From Planctomycetota bacterium (GTDB taxonomy: Bacteria > Planctomycetota > B129-G9): DNA of 6,132 bases. Location: NCBI GenBank assembly GCA_003644325.1, contig QNCA01000096.1:1-6132 (forward strand), in the 5' to 3' direction. Shown here piece by piece: positions 5,587 to 6,132 of the stretch. The notes below the pieces were generated by a model. That model saw nothing but the letters and a program-made list of their open reading frames with translations, was not told where the DNA came from and did not search any database. The translations under genes and the position numbers were made by a program. Position 1 is the first letter of the stretch, and every line of letters begins with the position of its first letter.

Positions 5587-6132
5587 CTAACTGTTTGACT
5601 TTATCCGTCGGCGCACAAGAAGTCTCACGCGGATTGTCCCGACGCTGCCCGCATATTCTTCCCTGAGGCCTTCGGGGCGAACCTCATCATACCGTCCGGC
5701 GAGCGCGCGCTCAAGCGCCTCCGAGACCCGGGGCGCTTCCCGCGCGACGTTGCTGTGGTTCGTCACCAGCCACACTCGCGGTCTCCTGCGCGGGTCGAGG
5801 ATTCTCTCCCACTCCTCCGACGTATAGTACTCAAGTCCATTCAACACGTCTCTCACGGGGGTCTCAATACTGAACCGGACTACGCGGCCCCCCTCTTTTG
5901 TAATCCTCCACCGCCTCCCCGCAAAGGGGCCGGTATCGCGCTCGACGTTATCGGGCAGGTAGTACTCAAACGGCACCGCGCCCTGGAACGGCGAAAATAT
6001 AATCAAGTCTCCCGATTGCAAACGTTCCGCCAGCGCCGGGGTGAACTCGCGCCAGCGCTCTTTCTCCACCGGCCTGGCGTAATAACCCTCCAGCGCGTAT
6101 GCCTGAACCCCTGCAAACACCGCTACCACCAG
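5587..6132 (-). CDS. C-terminal part of a probable GT39/PMT-type membrane glycosyltransferase
   Basis: The frame is open to the right edge and ends at TAG (5589-5587), giving the last 182 residues; the start lies outside. The first visible residues (LVVAVFAGVQAYAL) look like the end of a last membrane helix. A soluble tail follows with YYARPVEKERWREF, SGDLIIFSPFQGAVPFEYYL and, later, RPRVWLVTNHSN. The order helix, Y-Y, WRE, GDLI(I/V), P-x-x-YY, xVWLV is what I know from the C-terminal soluble tail of bacterial GT39/PMT-like proteins, which transfer sugars from polyprenyl-phosphate donors outside the membrane. The catalytic, multi-pass part is not in the window, so this rests on tail resemblance only. 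A secreted protein of unknown function is the main alternative. An in-frame GTG at 6129 exists but would cut through the hydrophobic helix, so it is unlikely to be the real start. Confidence 0.6.
   Translation of the reverse strand: MVVAVFAGVQAYALEGYYARPVEKERWREFTPALAERLQSGDLIIFSPFQGAVPFEYYLPDNVERDTGPFAGRRWRITKEGGRVVRFSIETPVRDVLNGLEYYTSEEWERILDPRRRPRVWLVTNHSNVAREAPRVSEALERALAGRYDEVRPEGLREEYAGSVGTIRVRLLVRRRIKSNS

Overview
All six protein-coding genes in this window lie on the minus strand, so the biological reading order is from the right end to the left end. The DNA is GC-rich, with purine-rich Shine-Dalgarno sites and signal- or anchor-bearing proteins. That fits a diderm (Gram-negative type) bacterium. 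The protein style (ECF sigma factor, zinc-finger anti-sigma factor, several trypsin-like proteases, and a large secreted thioredoxin-fold protein with an unfamiliar front half) suggests a planctomycete-like or candidate-phylum lineage, but this is only an impression. I see no mobile element, tRNA, rRNA or CRISPR array.

Layout in transcription order. (1) 6132-5587: the C-terminal end of a gene running off the right edge, probably a GT39/PMT-type membrane glycosyltransferase. (2) 5523-3976: a secreted protein of 515 residues with a C-terminal TlpA-like thioredoxin domain (CPPC) behind about 340 residues of unrecognised sequence. (3) 3777-3007: an ECF sigma factor with unusually basic N- and C-terminal tails. 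(4) 2726-2205: a single-pass anti-sigma factor with a HxxxCxxC zinc-binding domain. (5) 2189-879: a secreted HtrA-like protein with a PDZ domain. Its catalytic His and Asp are both replaced by Gly, so it is most likely a pseudoprotease. A strong intrinsic terminator follows it. (6) 714-1: a membrane-anchored HtrA/DegS-like protease with an intact His-Asp-Ser triad, cut by the left edge and apparently with its own promoter.

Genes 3 to 6 look like a self-contained envelope-stress module. A cytoplasmic sigma factor would be held by a transmembrane anti-sigma factor. A catalytically dead PDZ protein, translationally linked to that anti-sigma factor, could act as periplasmic sensor or scaffold, and an active HtrA sits next door. 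The order resembles rpoE-rseA-rseB and algU-mucA-mucB-mucD, but here a dead protease occupies the slot of the RseB/MucB-type regulator. This functional reading is inference from gene order and motifs.

The non-coding stretches are short. The 280-base gap between the sigma and anti-sigma genes is the most structured: it holds two 13-base palindromes arranged as inverted copies around a GC-rich hairpin, plus a nested stem-loop just after the sigma gene, and then an A/T-rich tract. The gap 715-878 carries a bidirectional terminator, a sigma-70-like promoter and a leader hairpin. The gap 3778-3975 is AT-richer and must hold the sigma gene's start signals, but no promoter there is convincing.
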